A stretch of DNA of 59,262 bases from an uncultured Nocardioides sp. Its GTDB lineage: Bacteria; Actinomycetota; Actinomycetes; Propionibacteriales; Nocardioidaceae. Position 1 is the first letter of the stretch; every line of letters begins with the position of its first letter. The notes under the pieces are model-generated. The model was not told where the DNA came from. It made no database searches and saw nothing but the letters and a program-made list of their open reading frames with translations. Below are positions 1 through 7,941 of the stretch, in pieces. Position numbers and translations under genes: made by a program. The stretch covers positions 1 to 59,262 of the forward strand of contig CADCUM010000119.1 of NCBI GenBank assembly GCA_902805885.1, in the 5' to 3' direction.

Positions 1-162
1 GAGCCCGACGAGCCGGCGGGCACCGCTGCGTCCCGCCGCGAGGAGCTCCTCGGCGCGGGCGCGCGAGAAGCCGGCGAGGGCGGCCTCGGCCGCGGAGAAG
101 AGCCCGGCCAGGAGGACCAGGAGGGTGGCGAAGACGAGCAGCCACAGGTCGTTGCCCGTCAT
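1..162 (-). CDS. CNNM/CorC-family (hemolysin C-like) membrane protein, N-terminal fragment
   Basis: Only the first 54 codons are in the window; the gene continues past base 1. The peptide opens MTGNDLWLLVFATLLVLLAG, a hydrophobic first membrane helix, followed by FSAAEAAL and a basic RARAEELL segment. This is the usual start of the DUF21 (CNNM) domain of CorC/HlyC-like proteins, which carry CBS domains further on and are linked to Mg2+/Co2+ efflux. Its ATG overlaps the ybeY stop by 4 bp (ATGA). A corC-like gene directly after ybeY is the standard order in Actinobacteria, which supports the call despite the truncation. Confidence 0.75.
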   Translation of the reverse strand, partial: MTGNDLWLLVFATLLVLLAGLFSAAEAALAGFSRARAEELLAAGRSGARRLVGL

Positions 163-623
163 GCGTCGGCGTCGACCACCGAACGCCAGCGCGCGAGCAG
201 CTCGCCCTGGAGGCCGAACATCTCGGCGTGCTCCTCGGGCTCGGCGTGGTCGTAGCCGAGGAGGTGGAGGATGCCGTGCACCGTGAGGAGGTCGATCTCG
301 GCCTCCCGCCCGTGGCCCGCCTCCTCGCCCTGCCGCTCGGCGACGGACGGCGCCAGGACCAGGTCGCCGAGGACGCCCTCCTCGGGCTCCTCGTTGACCT
401 TGCCGGGACGCAGCTCGTCCATCGGGAAGGCCAGCACGTCGGTGGGGCCCTCCTTCTCCATCCACTGCAGGTTGAGCCCGGCGATGGTGTCCTCGTCCAC
501 GGCCTTGATGCACAGCTCGGCCTGCGGGTGGACCCGCAGCTCGTCCAGCACGAAGCGCGCCAGCCGTGAGAGACGGCGTACGTCGACGCCGCTCCCGGAC
601 TCGTCGAGGACCTCGATGCTCAC
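159..623 (-). CDS. ybeY: endoribonuclease YbeY (rRNA maturation factor)
   Basis: A 154-residue metal-dependent single-strand RNase used in 16S rRNA 3'-end maturation and ribosome quality control. The hallmark HGILHLLGYDH lies at residues 116-126, giving the three zinc-binding histidines H116, H120 and H126. TDVLAFPMDE (61-70) is the conserved core strand. I chose the GTG at 623 because homologues begin with a short segment like MSIEVLDESG; the open frame continues upstream into phoH but that part is not conserved. Seven bases separate it from the phoH stop and it overlaps the corC-like gene by 4 bp, so the three are probably one transcript. Confidence 0.93.
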   Translation of the reverse strand: MSIEVLDESGSGVDVRRLSRLARFVLDELRVHPQAELCIKAVDEDTIAGLNLQWMEKEGPTDVLAFPMDELRPGKVNEEPEEGVLGDLVLAPSVAERQGEEAGHGREAEIDLLTVHGILHLLGYDHAEPEEHAEMFGLQGELLARWRSVVDADA

Positions 624-630
624 GGGCGGC

Positions 631-1632
631 TCACCGGGCGTCACGGGGGCCCGTCTGGGCGGTCGCCTGGGCGTCGAAGGTGTCGTAGGCCTCGACGATG
701 CGGCCGACCAGGCGGTGGCGCACCACGTCGGTGCCGGTGAGCCGGCAGAACGCGATGTCCTCGACGCCGTCGAGGATGCCCTCCACCACGCGCAGGCCCG
801 ACTTGGTGCCGCTGGGCAGGTCGACCTGGCTCGTGTCACCGGTCACCACGATGCGCGAGCCGAACCCGAGCCGGGTGAGGAACATCTTCATCTGCTCCGG
901 CGTGGTGTTCTGCGCCTCGTCGAGGATGATGAAGGAGTCGTTGAGCGACCGGCCGCGCAGGAACGCCAGGGGCGCGACCTCGATCGTGCCGGCGGCGAGG
1001 AGCTTGGGGATCGTCTCCGGGTCGACCATGTCGTGCAGCGCGTCGTAGAGGGGTCGCAGGTAGGGGTCGATCTTCTCGCTGAGCGTGCCGGGCAGGAAGC
1101 CCAGCCGCTCGCCCGCCTCGACCGCGGGACGGCTGAGGATGATCCGGTTGACGTCCTTGGCCTGCAGGGCCTGGACCGCCTTGGCCATGGCGAGGTAGGT
1201 CTTGCCGGTGCCTGCCGGTCCGATGCCGAACGTGATCGTGTGCTTGTCGATGGACTCGACGTAGCGCTTCTGGTTCAGCGTCTTGGGCCGGATGGTGCGT
1301 CCCCGGTTGGACAGGATGTTGAGGCTCAGGACGTCGGCCGGTCGCTCCTGGGTCTCGGTCCGCAGCATCTGGATGATCCGCTCGACGGTCTCCCCCGTCA
1401 CGCCCTGGCCCGTGCGGACGATCGTGACGACCTCGTCGAGCAGACGCTCGGCCAGCGCGACCTCGGCCGACTCCCCGGTCAGGGAGATCCGGTTGCCGCG
1501 GACGTGGACGTCGGCCTTGAACGCGCGCTCGATGATCCGGAGGTGCTCGTCACCCGGCCCGAGGACCGACACCATGTCGATGCTGTTGGGGACGACGACG
1601 GTGTGGGTCGGGGTGGGGTTCGTGTCAGTCAT
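631..1632 (-). CDS. phoH: PhoH family ATPase
   Basis: A 333-residue cytoplasmic P-loop ATPase of the PhoH family, usually next to ybeY and linked to RNA metabolism. Walker A is GPAGTGKT (138-145), Walker B is FIILDEAQ (about 234-241), and VVTGDTSQVDLP follows as the sensor-like motif. The N-terminal 100 residues look like the KH-like domain of the long PhoH form. The ATG at 1632 (MTDTNPTP) was chosen over a further upstream start whose extra residues look non-coding. The biochemical role of bacterial PhoH is poorly defined; the family assignment is firm. Confidence 0.92.
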   Translation of the reverse strand: MTDTNPTPTHTVVVPNSIDMVSVLGPGDEHLRIIERAFKADVHVRGNRISLTGESAEVALAERLLDEVVTIVRTGQGVTGETVERIIQMLRTETQERPADVLSLNILSNRGRTIRPKTLNQKRYVESIDKHTITFGIGPAGTGKTYLAMAKAVQALQAKDVNRIILSRPAVEAGERLGFLPGTLSEKIDPYLRPLYDALHDMVDPETIPKLLAAGTIEVAPLAFLRGRSLNDSFIILDEAQNTTPEQMKMFLTRLGFGSRIVVTGDTSQVDLPSGTKSGLRVVEGILDGVEDIAFCRLTGTDVVRHRLVGRIVEAYDTFDAQATAQTGPRDAR

Positions 1633-1737
1633 GGATGCCCTGGTGCACGGGCGGCCTTCCGGGTCGGCGATCGGTTCCACCCATGCTACCGACGGGGTCG
1701 GGGCGTCTCCACCGGGTCGGGGTGAGACCGCCGCGCG

Positions 1738-3018
1738 TCAGTCGCGGGTGACCTGCAGGAGCCCCAGGCACATCTCGTCGGTGGTGCCCTCGCCCCACAC
1801 GACGTAGCGGTCGGGCTGGCCCTCGAACGCCGGCAGCTTGTCGCGCAGCCACTGCACGTGCCGGCAGGTCACCTTGACCTGCTCGAACGCCTCGAGCCGC
1901 ACCGGCTCGATCGACCGGCCACCTTGGTCGTCGAAGTCCCAGACGTCGATGTCGAGGATCGTCCGGGCCTGCGGCGTCCCGGGGTTGACCTCGATGCTGA
2001 TCTCCCGTCCGAGCAGGTGCATGTGGGCGGCCACGCCGTGGATGGTCAGCGCCTCGGGCAGGGTGCGGGTGCAGGACTGGACCTCGCCGGCCTCGGGCTT
2101 GCCCCCGCAGAGGAAGTAGAGGAGGTCGGCGGTGTTGCCCTCGACCCCGAAGCGCTCCTTGACGTCGGCGAGGGCGCTCGCGCGGTCGCAGAGCGGGCCG
2201 TCGGCGTGCTGGGGGCGGCACGGCAGCTCCACCGGCGCCGGCAGCAGCATCGTGCTGAGCGCCTGGTAGTCGCGCTTGCCCGGCGCGAAGCGCAGCTGGG
2301 CGGCGGAGGTGTCCGGCTCCTGGCCGGCGAGCAGGTTGTAGTGCACCTGCATCACGACCCGGCTCCCCTTCGCCAGGCGGGTGCCGAACCCCGGCTTGGT
2401 CACGGACTCCTGGCCGCCGGGGGCCCAGGCGCCGATCCAGGCGGCGTTGTCGACGTCCTGGAACTGGTCGAGCCCGGTCCCGCCGAAGCAGGTCCAGCCC
2501 TCGCCGTCCTCCGACGCGTCCTTCGCCTCGGCTGCGGCGACCTGCTCGGGCGGCACCTTGAAGAGGATGACGTGGTGGACGACCTCCGGGTTGCCCGGCT
2601 GGACGTGGGTGCCGGTCAGCCACGCGTCCCGGTCGAGCTCGGGGTCCAGCAGGAAGCACCGGTAGTCGTCGGTGCCCTTGCCGTACGGCGCGGACGGCGT
2701 GTAGCTGGCCGGCATCTCGATCGTCGTCCGGGTCTCGCCGGCGCGCAGCGGCTTGGCCTTGACGGGCTTCGCGCTGTGACCGTGACCGTCGGAGCCGTGG
2801 CCCGGGTCGCCCTCCTTGGTGTCGCCGTCGCCCGTGTCGCTGGCGGGCGCGGCGCCCTCGGCCTCGGCACCCGTCTCGCTCGAGGCGGTGTCCGCGCCGG
2901 CTGCGGCGTCGTCCCCGGACCCCGCGGAGCACGCACTGAGCGTGAGCATCGCGCTCGCCACCAGGGCGGCGCAGCAGGTGGCCAGGCGACCGCGGCGGGT
3001 CGTCGTACGGAGGGACAC
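1738..3018 (-). CDS. secreted lipoprotein related to copper type II ascorbate-dependent monooxygenases (PHM/DBH-like)
   Basis: A 426-residue lipoprotein (GTG start) with a signal peptide ending in lipobox LSAC (C30), a low-complexity linker with a His-rich patch (HGSDGHGHS, 74-82), then a domain matching the peptidylglycine/dopamine monooxygenase layout. Candidate CuH ligands are H148-H149 in EVVHHVILF and H226 in QVHYNLL. Candidate CuM ligands are H332 and H334 in AAHMHLLGREI and M416 in TDEMCLGLL. All six metal-ligand types are present in the expected order. Family knowledge: these enzymes hydroxylate C-H bonds using two separate coppers, oxygen and ascorbate. The bacterial substrate is unknown. 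It lies between phoH and a HIT gene with no metabolic partner nearby. Confidence 0.72.
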   Translation of the reverse strand: MSLRTTTRRGRLATCCAALVASAMLTLSACSAGSGDDAAAGADTASSETGAEAEGAAPASDTGDGDTKEGDPGHGSDGHGHSAKPVKAKPLRAGETRTTIEMPASYTPSAPYGKGTDDYRCFLLDPELDRDAWLTGTHVQPGNPEVVHHVILFKVPPEQVAAAEAKDASEDGEGWTCFGGTGLDQFQDVDNAAWIGAWAPGGQESVTKPGFGTRLAKGSRVVMQVHYNLLAGQEPDTSAAQLRFAPGKRDYQALSTMLLPAPVELPCRPQHADGPLCDRASALADVKERFGVEGNTADLLYFLCGGKPEAGEVQSCTRTLPEALTIHGVAAHMHLLGREISIEVNPGTPQARTILDIDVWDFDDQGGRSIEPVRLEAFEQVKVTCRHVQWLRDKLPAFEGQPDRYVVWGEGTTDEMCLGLLQVTRD

Positions 3019-3034
3019 GGAGGACCTCTCGGGC

Positions 3035-3385
3035 TCAGCCCGGCGGCCAGGTCAGGGACCGGCCGCCCAGGACGTGGAGATGGGTGTGGAAGACGGTCTG
3101 CCCGGCCTCGCGGCCGGTGTTGAGGACGAGGCGGTAGCCCGTCAGGCCCTCGGCCTCGGCGACGGCAGCGGCGGTGGTGATCAGGTCGGCCGTGCCCTGC
3201 GGGTCAGCAGCCGCCAGCGCGGCCGCGTTCTCGTGGTGGTCCACCGGGACGACGAGGACGTGGGTCGGCGCCTGCGGCGAGACGTCCCGGAACGCCACGG
3301 AGCGCTCGGTGCGGTGCACGACGTCCGCAGGAACGGACCCCGCCACGATGCCGCAGAAGACGCAGCCCTCCACACCCCCGGTCAT
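3035..3385 (-). CDS. HIT family protein (histidine triad nucleotide-binding)
   Basis: A 116-residue protein of the HINT branch, which hydrolyses nucleoside phosphoramidates and related AMP conjugates. The triad is HTHLHVLGG (H100, H102, H104). An N-terminal CVFCGIVAG segment and VLVVPVDHH (43-51) fit the family. The ATG at 3385 is preceded by TAGGCT six bases upstream on the minus strand, so the mRNA is probably leaderless. It is the first gene before the copper-monooxygenase-like lipoprotein (16 bp gap) and may be cotranscribed with it. Confidence 0.9.
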   Translation of the reverse strand: MTGGVEGCVFCGIVAGSVPADVVHRTERSVAFRDVSPQAPTHVLVVPVDHHENAAALAAADPQGTADLITTAAAVAEAEGLTGYRLVLNTGREAGQTVFHTHLHVLGGRSLTWPPG

Positions 3386-3459
3386 GGCGCCAGCCTAGAG
3401 CGTCGCGCCTCGGCGTGGGACGGATCGGTGCGGTCGACCGCTCCCCTAGCGTGGAACGC

Positions 3460-4395
3460 ATGACCCCGCTCCGACGACGCCTCACCGCCACCGCGGTCCT
3501 GCCCCTCCTCGTCCTGGGGGCGTGCACCGACGCGACCGAGCCGACGAGCAGCGAGACGCGTCCGCCGGCCACCTCTCCCGAGCCGTCCGGGTCGGAGCCG
3601 GCGGAGCCGTCCCCGTCGGCCGGCAGCAGCGAGCCGTCGCCCACCGAGACCACCGAGCCGTCGCCCACGGGGACCGCCGTGCCGCTCTACTGGGCGACCG
3701 ACTCCGGCGCCGGCCCCCGGCTCGTGCGCGAGTTCCGCCGGGTCCAGGGCGACCCGCTGACCGAGACGGCGCGGCTCGTGATGGGCGGAGGCCAGCCGGA
3801 CGACCCCGACTACCGCACGCTGTGGCCGCCGGTCGAGGTCGAGTCGGTCGAGGCCACCGACGGCCTGCTGCTCGTGCGCGTCGCGGGCGACGGGTTCACC
3901 GACCGCCCGGACGGGATGAAGCGTCGGGAGGCGCGGCTCGCCCTCCAGCAGCTGGTGCTCTCGCTGCAGGGCGTGCAGCAGGCGCGGGTCCCGGTGCAGA
4001 TCGAGCGGGCCGCGCCGCCGTACACGCTCCTCGGGCTGCCCACCGACGCCCCCTTCCGCAACGCGAGCGCGCTCGAGACCCTCAACCTCGTCAACATCAC
4101 CTCTCCCGAGGAGGGCGCCACGGTCACCGGCGACACGCTCACGGTGACGGGCGTGGCGAACTCGTTCGAGGCCAGCGGGCCCTGCCGGCTGCTCGTCGGC
4201 GACCAGGAGGTGGCACTGGAGGGGTACCAGGCCGAGGGGTGGATGGAGGACAGGCTCTTCGCGTTCGAGGTGGAGCTGCCGCTGACGGACGTCTCCGGCG
4301 AGGCCGTCGTGCGGTGCGAGACCGACGACGCCAGCGGTGGGACCGAGGGCCCGGGCGCGTTCGTCGACACGAAGACCATCAGGGTCTCGCCGTAA
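3460..4395 (+). CDS. GerMN/Gmad2 domain lipoprotein
   Basis: A 311-residue exported lipoprotein: signal peptide with lipobox VLGAC (C22), a Ser/Pro/Glu-rich linker to about residue 75, a GerMN-type domain (about 78-200), and a Gmad2-type immunoglobulin-like domain (about 215-305, from ITSPEEGATVTGDTLTVTG). Family knowledge: these domains occur in envelope and spore-germination lipoproteins such as GerM. The gene downstream of the neighbouring sigma factor encodes the same two domains with close matches (EFRRV..DPLT and DPDY). Start ATG 3460 follows TAGCGT (3447-3452) by seven bases. It ends in TAA at 4393-4395. The molecular function is unknown. Confidence 0.82.
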   Translation: MTPLRRRLTATAVLPLLVLGACTDATEPTSSETRPPATSPEPSGSEPAEPSPSAGSSEPSPTETTEPSPTGTAVPLYWATDSGAGPRLVREFRRVQGDPLTETARLVMGGGQPDDPDYRTLWPPVEVESVEATDGLLLVRVAGDGFTDRPDGMKRREARLALQQLVLSLQGVQQARVPVQIERAAPPYTLLGLPTDAPFRNASALETLNLVNITSPEEGATVTGDTLTVTGVANSFEASGPCRLLVGDQEVALEGYQAEGWMEDRLFAFEVELPLTDVSGEAVVRCETDDASGGTEGPGAFVDTKTIRVSP

Positions 4396-4465
4396 ACCGG
4401 CGGGCCGTCCCGCGCGTCGAACCCGTGTGAGCAACCATGGGACAGCCCTCCACCCGGAGCCCCCG

Positions 4466-4987
4466 GTGACGGAGCCGGAACGCTGGGACGCGGACGACGC
4501 CCTGGAGCACCTCTATGCCGCGCACTGGCGCTCGCTCGTGCGGCTGGCCGCCCTCCTCGTGCGCGACACCGGCACGGCCGAGGAGGTCGTCCAGGACGCG
4601 TTCGTCGCGATGCACCGACGGTGGCGGAGGCTGCGGGACCCCGAGCGAGCCCTCGCCTACCTCCGCCAGGCCGTCGTCAACGGCGCCCGGTCGACGCTGC
4701 GGCACCGCGTCGTGGTGGACCGCCACACCCGCGCCGAGGGCGCCCGGCTGAGCGTCGTCGAGGGTCCGGGAGCCGGCGTCACGCGGCGCGACGTCGTACG
4801 GCGGGGGCTGGCGGGGCTCACCGACCGACAGCGCGAGGTGCTGGTCCTGCGGTACTACCTCGACCTCTCGGAGGCCGAGATCGCCGACACCCTGGGCATC
4901 TCCCGGGGCGCGGTCAAGAGCCACGCGTCCCGGGGTGCCGCCGGGCTGCGCGAGGCCATCGGAGACTGGTGGGAGGACGGATCATGA
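4466..4987 (+). CDS. SigE-family ECF RNA polymerase sigma factor
   Basis: About 173 residues. Region 2 spans LYAAHWRSLVRLAALLV to AYLRQAVVNGAR, and region 4 runs from LTDRQREVLVLRYYLDLS through the helix-turn-helix IADTLGISRGAVKSHASR. This is the small actinobacterial SigE-type group. I chose GTG 4466 (VTEPERW) with a GGAG seven bases upstream; GTG 4427 would add 13 residues. Its stop overlaps the ATG of the membrane-anchored GerMN/Gmad2 gene by 4 bp, the usual arrangement of a sigma factor and its membrane anti-sigma partner. The upstream lipoprotein paralogue is a plausible target or sensor subunit (inference). Confidence 0.88.
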   Translation: MTEPERWDADDALEHLYAAHWRSLVRLAALLVRDTGTAEEVVQDAFVAMHRRWRRLRDPERALAYLRQAVVNGARSTLRHRVVVDRHTRAEGARLSVVEGPGAGVTRRDVVRRGLAGLTDRQREVLVLRYYLDLSEAEIADTLGISRGAVKSHASRGAAGLREAIGDWWEDGS

Positions 4988-6036
4988 ACGAGCCGACGCT
5001 GCGCGAGCTGCTGACCGAGGTGGCCGACGCCGTGGAGCCGGGCGACCGCCTCGCCGACATCCGGGCGCGGACCCGCCCGTCCCGCTCCCGTCTCTGGGTC
5101 GTGCCGGCAGGTGCCGGGCTGGTGGCCGCCTCCGTCGTGGGTGCGGTCGCACTGTCGGGCGGGCCGGCGGACCGGGTCGCCGAGCCGGGGCCGGGCTCGG
5201 GCACGTCGTCGACGTCGCCGTCCCCCACCGACCCTGCCACCACCAACCCCACCCCGGACGAGCCGAGCGCGACCGAGACGGCGACACCGGCGCTGCCCCT
5301 GCGAGCCACCGCCGTCTACTACGTGGGCGACACGCCCGACGGCTTGCGCCTCTACCGCGAGTTCCGCCGCGTCCCCGCCAGCGACCCGCTGACCGCTGCG
5401 GTGGTCGGCCTCGCGCAGGCGCCGCAGGACCCCGACTACTCCAGCCCGTGGCCCTCCGACGCCATCGCGCAGGTCTCCTTCGACGGCGTCGGGGCGGACG
5501 GCGTCCTGCAGGTCAGCCTGCGGGACGCGTCGCTCCGGGGCCGTCCGGCCGGGATGACCGAGACCGAGGCCGGCCTCGCGGTGGAGCAGGTGGTCCGCAC
5601 GCTCCAGGCCGCCGTGCAAGCACGAGCCGCTGTGCAGTTCCGTCTCGACGGCAACCCCGTCGACCAGGTGCTCGGCGTCCCGGCCTCGGAGCCCCTGGCG
5701 CAGGGTCGCGACCTCGACGTGCTGGCCCGCGTCTCCATCTCGACCCCGTCAGAGGGGCAGGTCGTCGACAACGACGGGCCTCTGGTCGTCTCCGGTGCGG
5801 GCAACTCCTACGAGGGCAACATCGTCACCGAGCTGCAGGCGCTGGACGGCACCGTGGTCGTCGTGCCGACCCCGACGATCGCGGGCTGGCAGGAGGACCG
5901 GTTGTTCCCGTTCGAGGTCACCCTCGACCTGTCGGACGTGCCGCCGGGCGAGTACGTCGTCCGCTCCCAGACCGACGACCCCTCCGGCGAGCAGCGCTTC
6001 CACGTCGACAACCGGCGCATCACGGTCGTCGACTAG
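4984..6036 (+). CDS. membrane-anchored GerMN/Gmad2 protein, probable regulator of the adjacent sigma factor
   Basis: A 350-residue single-pass protein: a cytoplasmic segment (1-36, ELLTEVADAVEPGDRLADIR), one membrane helix (about 37-58), a Ser/Thr/Pro linker, then extracytoplasmic GerMN (about 105-230) and Gmad2 (about 245-345) domains. The first 36 residues resemble the short cytoplasmic part of anti-sigma-like partners of SigE-family factors, but no zinc-binding anti-sigma motif is visible. The ATGA overlap with the sigma gene implies translational coupling. The outer domains are paralogous to the lipoprotein at 3460. Anti-sigma activity is inferred from context. Confidence 0.75.
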   Translation: MNEPTLRELLTEVADAVEPGDRLADIRARTRPSRSRLWVVPAGAGLVAASVVGAVALSGGPADRVAEPGPGSGTSSTSPSPTDPATTNPTPDEPSATETATPALPLRATAVYYVGDTPDGLRLYREFRRVPASDPLTAAVVGLAQAPQDPDYSSPWPSDAIAQVSFDGVGADGVLQVSLRDASLRGRPAGMTETEAGLAVEQVVRTLQAAVQARAAVQFRLDGNPVDQVLGVPASEPLAQGRDLDVLARVSISTPSEGQVVDNDGPLVVSGAGNSYEGNIVTELQALDGTVVVVPTPTIAGWQEDRLFPFEVTLDLSDVPPGEYVVRSQTDDPSGEQRFHVDNRRITVVD

Positions 6037-6039
6037 CCC

Positions 6040-6150
6040 GCCGAGCGGGCGGTTCGTCCCCTCTCAGACGGCCGAGCGGGCGGTTCGTTCCCAATGCTGC
6101 GAACGAAGTGCCCACTCGACCCGATCTATGGGAACGACGTGCCCGCTCAG
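6040..6150. repeat. four-copy inverted/direct repeat between convergent genes
   Basis: GCCGAGCGGGCGGTTCGT occurs exactly at 6040-6057 and 6071-6088. Two diverged copies lie in reverse orientation at about 6101-6120 and 6131-6150. A shared reading is GNCGAGYGGGCRSTTCGTTC. The direct pair and reverse pair can fold into nested stems. The last copy overlaps the stop codon of the DUF2867 gene at 6147-6149. The position between convergent 3' ends suggests a bidirectional terminator or an extragenic palindromic repeat family. Confidence 0.75.
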
Positions 6151-6743
6151 CGCCGTACGGCGGACTCCCGCGCCTCCCACTCGCGCTCGATGCGGCGCAT
6201 CAGGGCGGGGTAGACGAGCAGGTGCCGGAACGGCCGGATCGCGGCCATGTAGATCCTCCCGGAGAGCCCGTTGGGCTTCACCAGGACGGCCATCTGGCCG
6301 CGGTAGCCGCCGACGCCGTCGGGCACCCAGCCGAGGTGCAGCACACCGTGCATCGTCTGGTTGGCGATCTCGGCGGCGTACTCGTCGTCGAGGAGGTAGA
6401 GCGGCTCGAACGGCGACGCGTCGGACGTCGGACCCGCGGGCGCGGCGAGCAGGTCGTCGGGCAGCCGGTCGCGCAACGAGGGGACGCGCGACCCGAGACC
6501 GGTCTCCGGGTCGTCCCACCCGCACCACTCCCCGAGCCTCCAGCGCACGGCCCACACGAGCCGGACGAGCGGGTTGGCGGTCTCCGCCGGGTCGCCGCCG
6601 GCCATCGAGGCGACGAGGTCGCGGAACTCACCCGCGCGCCCGCCGGGCGTCGGCAGGGCCCAGACGTCCTCGAGCTCGAAGTCGGGGGCGATCTCGTGGA
6701 TCCGCCAGGGGCGGTCGGTGTGCTCGCGGGAGGCGATCCTCAT
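6147..6743 (-). CDS. DUF2867 domain-containing protein
   Basis: A 198-residue soluble protein starting MRIASREHTDRPWRIHEIAP. It matches the DUF2867 type: an N-terminal segment on a ligand-binding-like fold, VLHLGWV in the middle, and a C-terminal NGLSGRIYMAAIRPFRHLLVYP stretch. Family members often act in surfactant-like or NAD(P)-binding-like contexts, but no reaction is established. The start overlaps the stop of the upstream membrane-protein gene (ATGA at 6740-6743), so both are translated from one message. Its stop codon lies inside the last repeat copy. Confidence 0.7.
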   Translation of the reverse strand: MRIASREHTDRPWRIHEIAPDFELEDVWALPTPGGRAGEFRDLVASMAGGDPAETANPLVRLVWAVRWRLGEWCGWDDPETGLGSRVPSLRDRLPDDLLAAPAGPTSDASPFEPLYLLDDEYAAEIANQTMHGVLHLGWVPDGVGGYRGQMAVLVKPNGLSGRIYMAAIRPFRHLLVYPALMRRIEREWEARESAVRR

Positions 6744-7180
6744 GCTGCAGCCCCCTCGCGGTCCGTACGGCGCGCCGCCACCAGCAGCAGTCCCGCCGAC
6801 ACCAGGTCGACCGGCCAGGGGGACGGGCCGAAGATCACGCCGCACAGGACACCGTTGGCCGCGAGGGTCCAGGCGATGAACGTCGGCGGCACGAGGCCGC
6901 GGCGGTCCAGCCACAGCACCAGGAAGCCGAGCACGACCTGGAGGGGACCGAAGCTGCCGAACGTCAGCCAGTAGGCGCCGTTCGCCGAGCTCATCGCGGC
7001 GAGGTCCTCGCCCCAGATCCCGCGGGTGAACCAGGCAGCGGCGTGCTCGGGTGCCGTGAGCGCCAGCGCCGTGGCCAGGTGTCCGACGCCGATGAGGATG
7101 ATCAGGTAGCCGGCCCACCTGACGGTGCGTCGGCCGCCGCGGGGCGGGGCGAGGGCGAGGGGTGTCACGGTCGTCGTCAT
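6740..7180 (-). CDS. small integral membrane protein (DUF6463-like)
   Basis: A 146-residue protein with about four membrane helices: around 22-43, 70-90, 97-117 and 122-137. It carries the motif YLIILIGVGHLATAL near the N-terminus and GIWGEDLAAM in the first loop, as in DUF6463-type proteins. No catalytic motif is visible. It is translationally coupled to DUF2867 downstream; the pair may act together. The 80 bases between its start and the response-regulator stop show no clear element. Confidence 0.6.
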   Translation of the reverse strand: MTTTVTPLALAPPRGGRRTVRWAGYLIILIGVGHLATALALTAPEHAAAWFTRGIWGEDLAAMSSANGAYWLTFGSFGPLQVVLGFLVLWLDRRGLVPPTFIAWTLAANGVLCGVIFGPSPWPVDLVSAGLLLVAARRTDREGAAA

Positions 7181-7260
7181 GGGTCCACGATCACCGCCCG
7201 ACGGGGGGAAGCGCCTCGACCTGCGGTCGCGACGTCCTCATCCTCCAGGTGGAGGCCGGG

Positions 7261-7941
7261 TCACCCCCGACGCGACGGTCTGACCAGCCCCGACTCGTAG
7301 GCCAGGACGACGGCCTGCACGCGGTCGCGCAGTCCGAGCTTCGCCAGCACGTGGCCCACGTGCGTCTTGACCGTGGCCTCGGAGAGGTGGAGCCGCTGGG
7401 CGATCTCACGGTTGGTGTCGCCCGAGGCCATCTCGAGCAGCATGTCCAGCTCACGAGGGGTGAGGACCGCACGGATCCTCGCGATCGCCGCGCCGTCCTC
7501 CACCGGTGCAGCGGCGAGGTGCTCGATGAGCCGACGCGTGGTCGAGGGCGCGACGACGCCGTGACCGGCGTGGACCGTCCGGATGGCCTCGACGATCTCC
7601 TCGCCCCGCGCGTCCTTGAGCAGGAACGCGCTCGCCCCGGCCCGGAGGGCCGGGAACGCGTGGTCGTCGAGGTCGAAGGTCGTCAGCGCGATCACCCGGC
7701 AGCCCGGCTGCTCGGCGGTGATCGCCGCCGTCGCCTGGATGCCGTCGAGGCGCGGCATGCGCAGGTCCATGAGGACGACGTCCACACGACGTGAGCGCAC
7801 CAGCGCGACGGCCTCGTGACCGTCGCCCGCCTCGCCGGCGAGGGCGAGGTCGGGCTGGCTCTCCACCATCATCCGCAGCGCGGACCGCATCAGCTCCTGG
7901 TCGTCGACCACCGCGACCCGGATCACGTCGGCCGGGGTCAT
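7261..7941 (-). CDS. NarL/LuxR-family response regulator
   Basis: A 226-residue two-component regulator. The receiver domain has acidic D13/D14, phospho-acceptor D59 in VVLMDLRMP, and K109 in FLLKDA. The C-terminal LuxR helix-turn-helix runs from LTPRELDMLLEMASG to LGLRDRVQAV. The ATG at 7941 (MTPADVIRV) overlaps the histidine kinase stop by 4 bp, making the kinase its cognate partner. The target genes and signal cannot be read from the sequence; the neighbouring membrane gene is a candidate. Confidence 0.92.
   Translation of the reverse strand: MTPADVIRVAVVDDQELMRSALRMMVESQPDLALAGEAGDGHEAVALVRSRRVDVVLMDLRMPRLDGIQATAAITAEQPGCRVIALTTFDLDDHAFPALRAGASAFLLKDARGEEIVEAIRTVHAGHGVVAPSTTRRLIEHLAAAPVEDGAAIARIRAVLTPRELDMLLEMASGDTNREIAQRLHLSEATVKTHVGHVLAKLGLRDRVQAVVLAYESGLVRPSRRG

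Noticed and set aside
6040..6150. CRISPR array
   Set aside because: The four repeats are in mixed orientation with unequal spacing and no unique spacers, and no cas genes are present.
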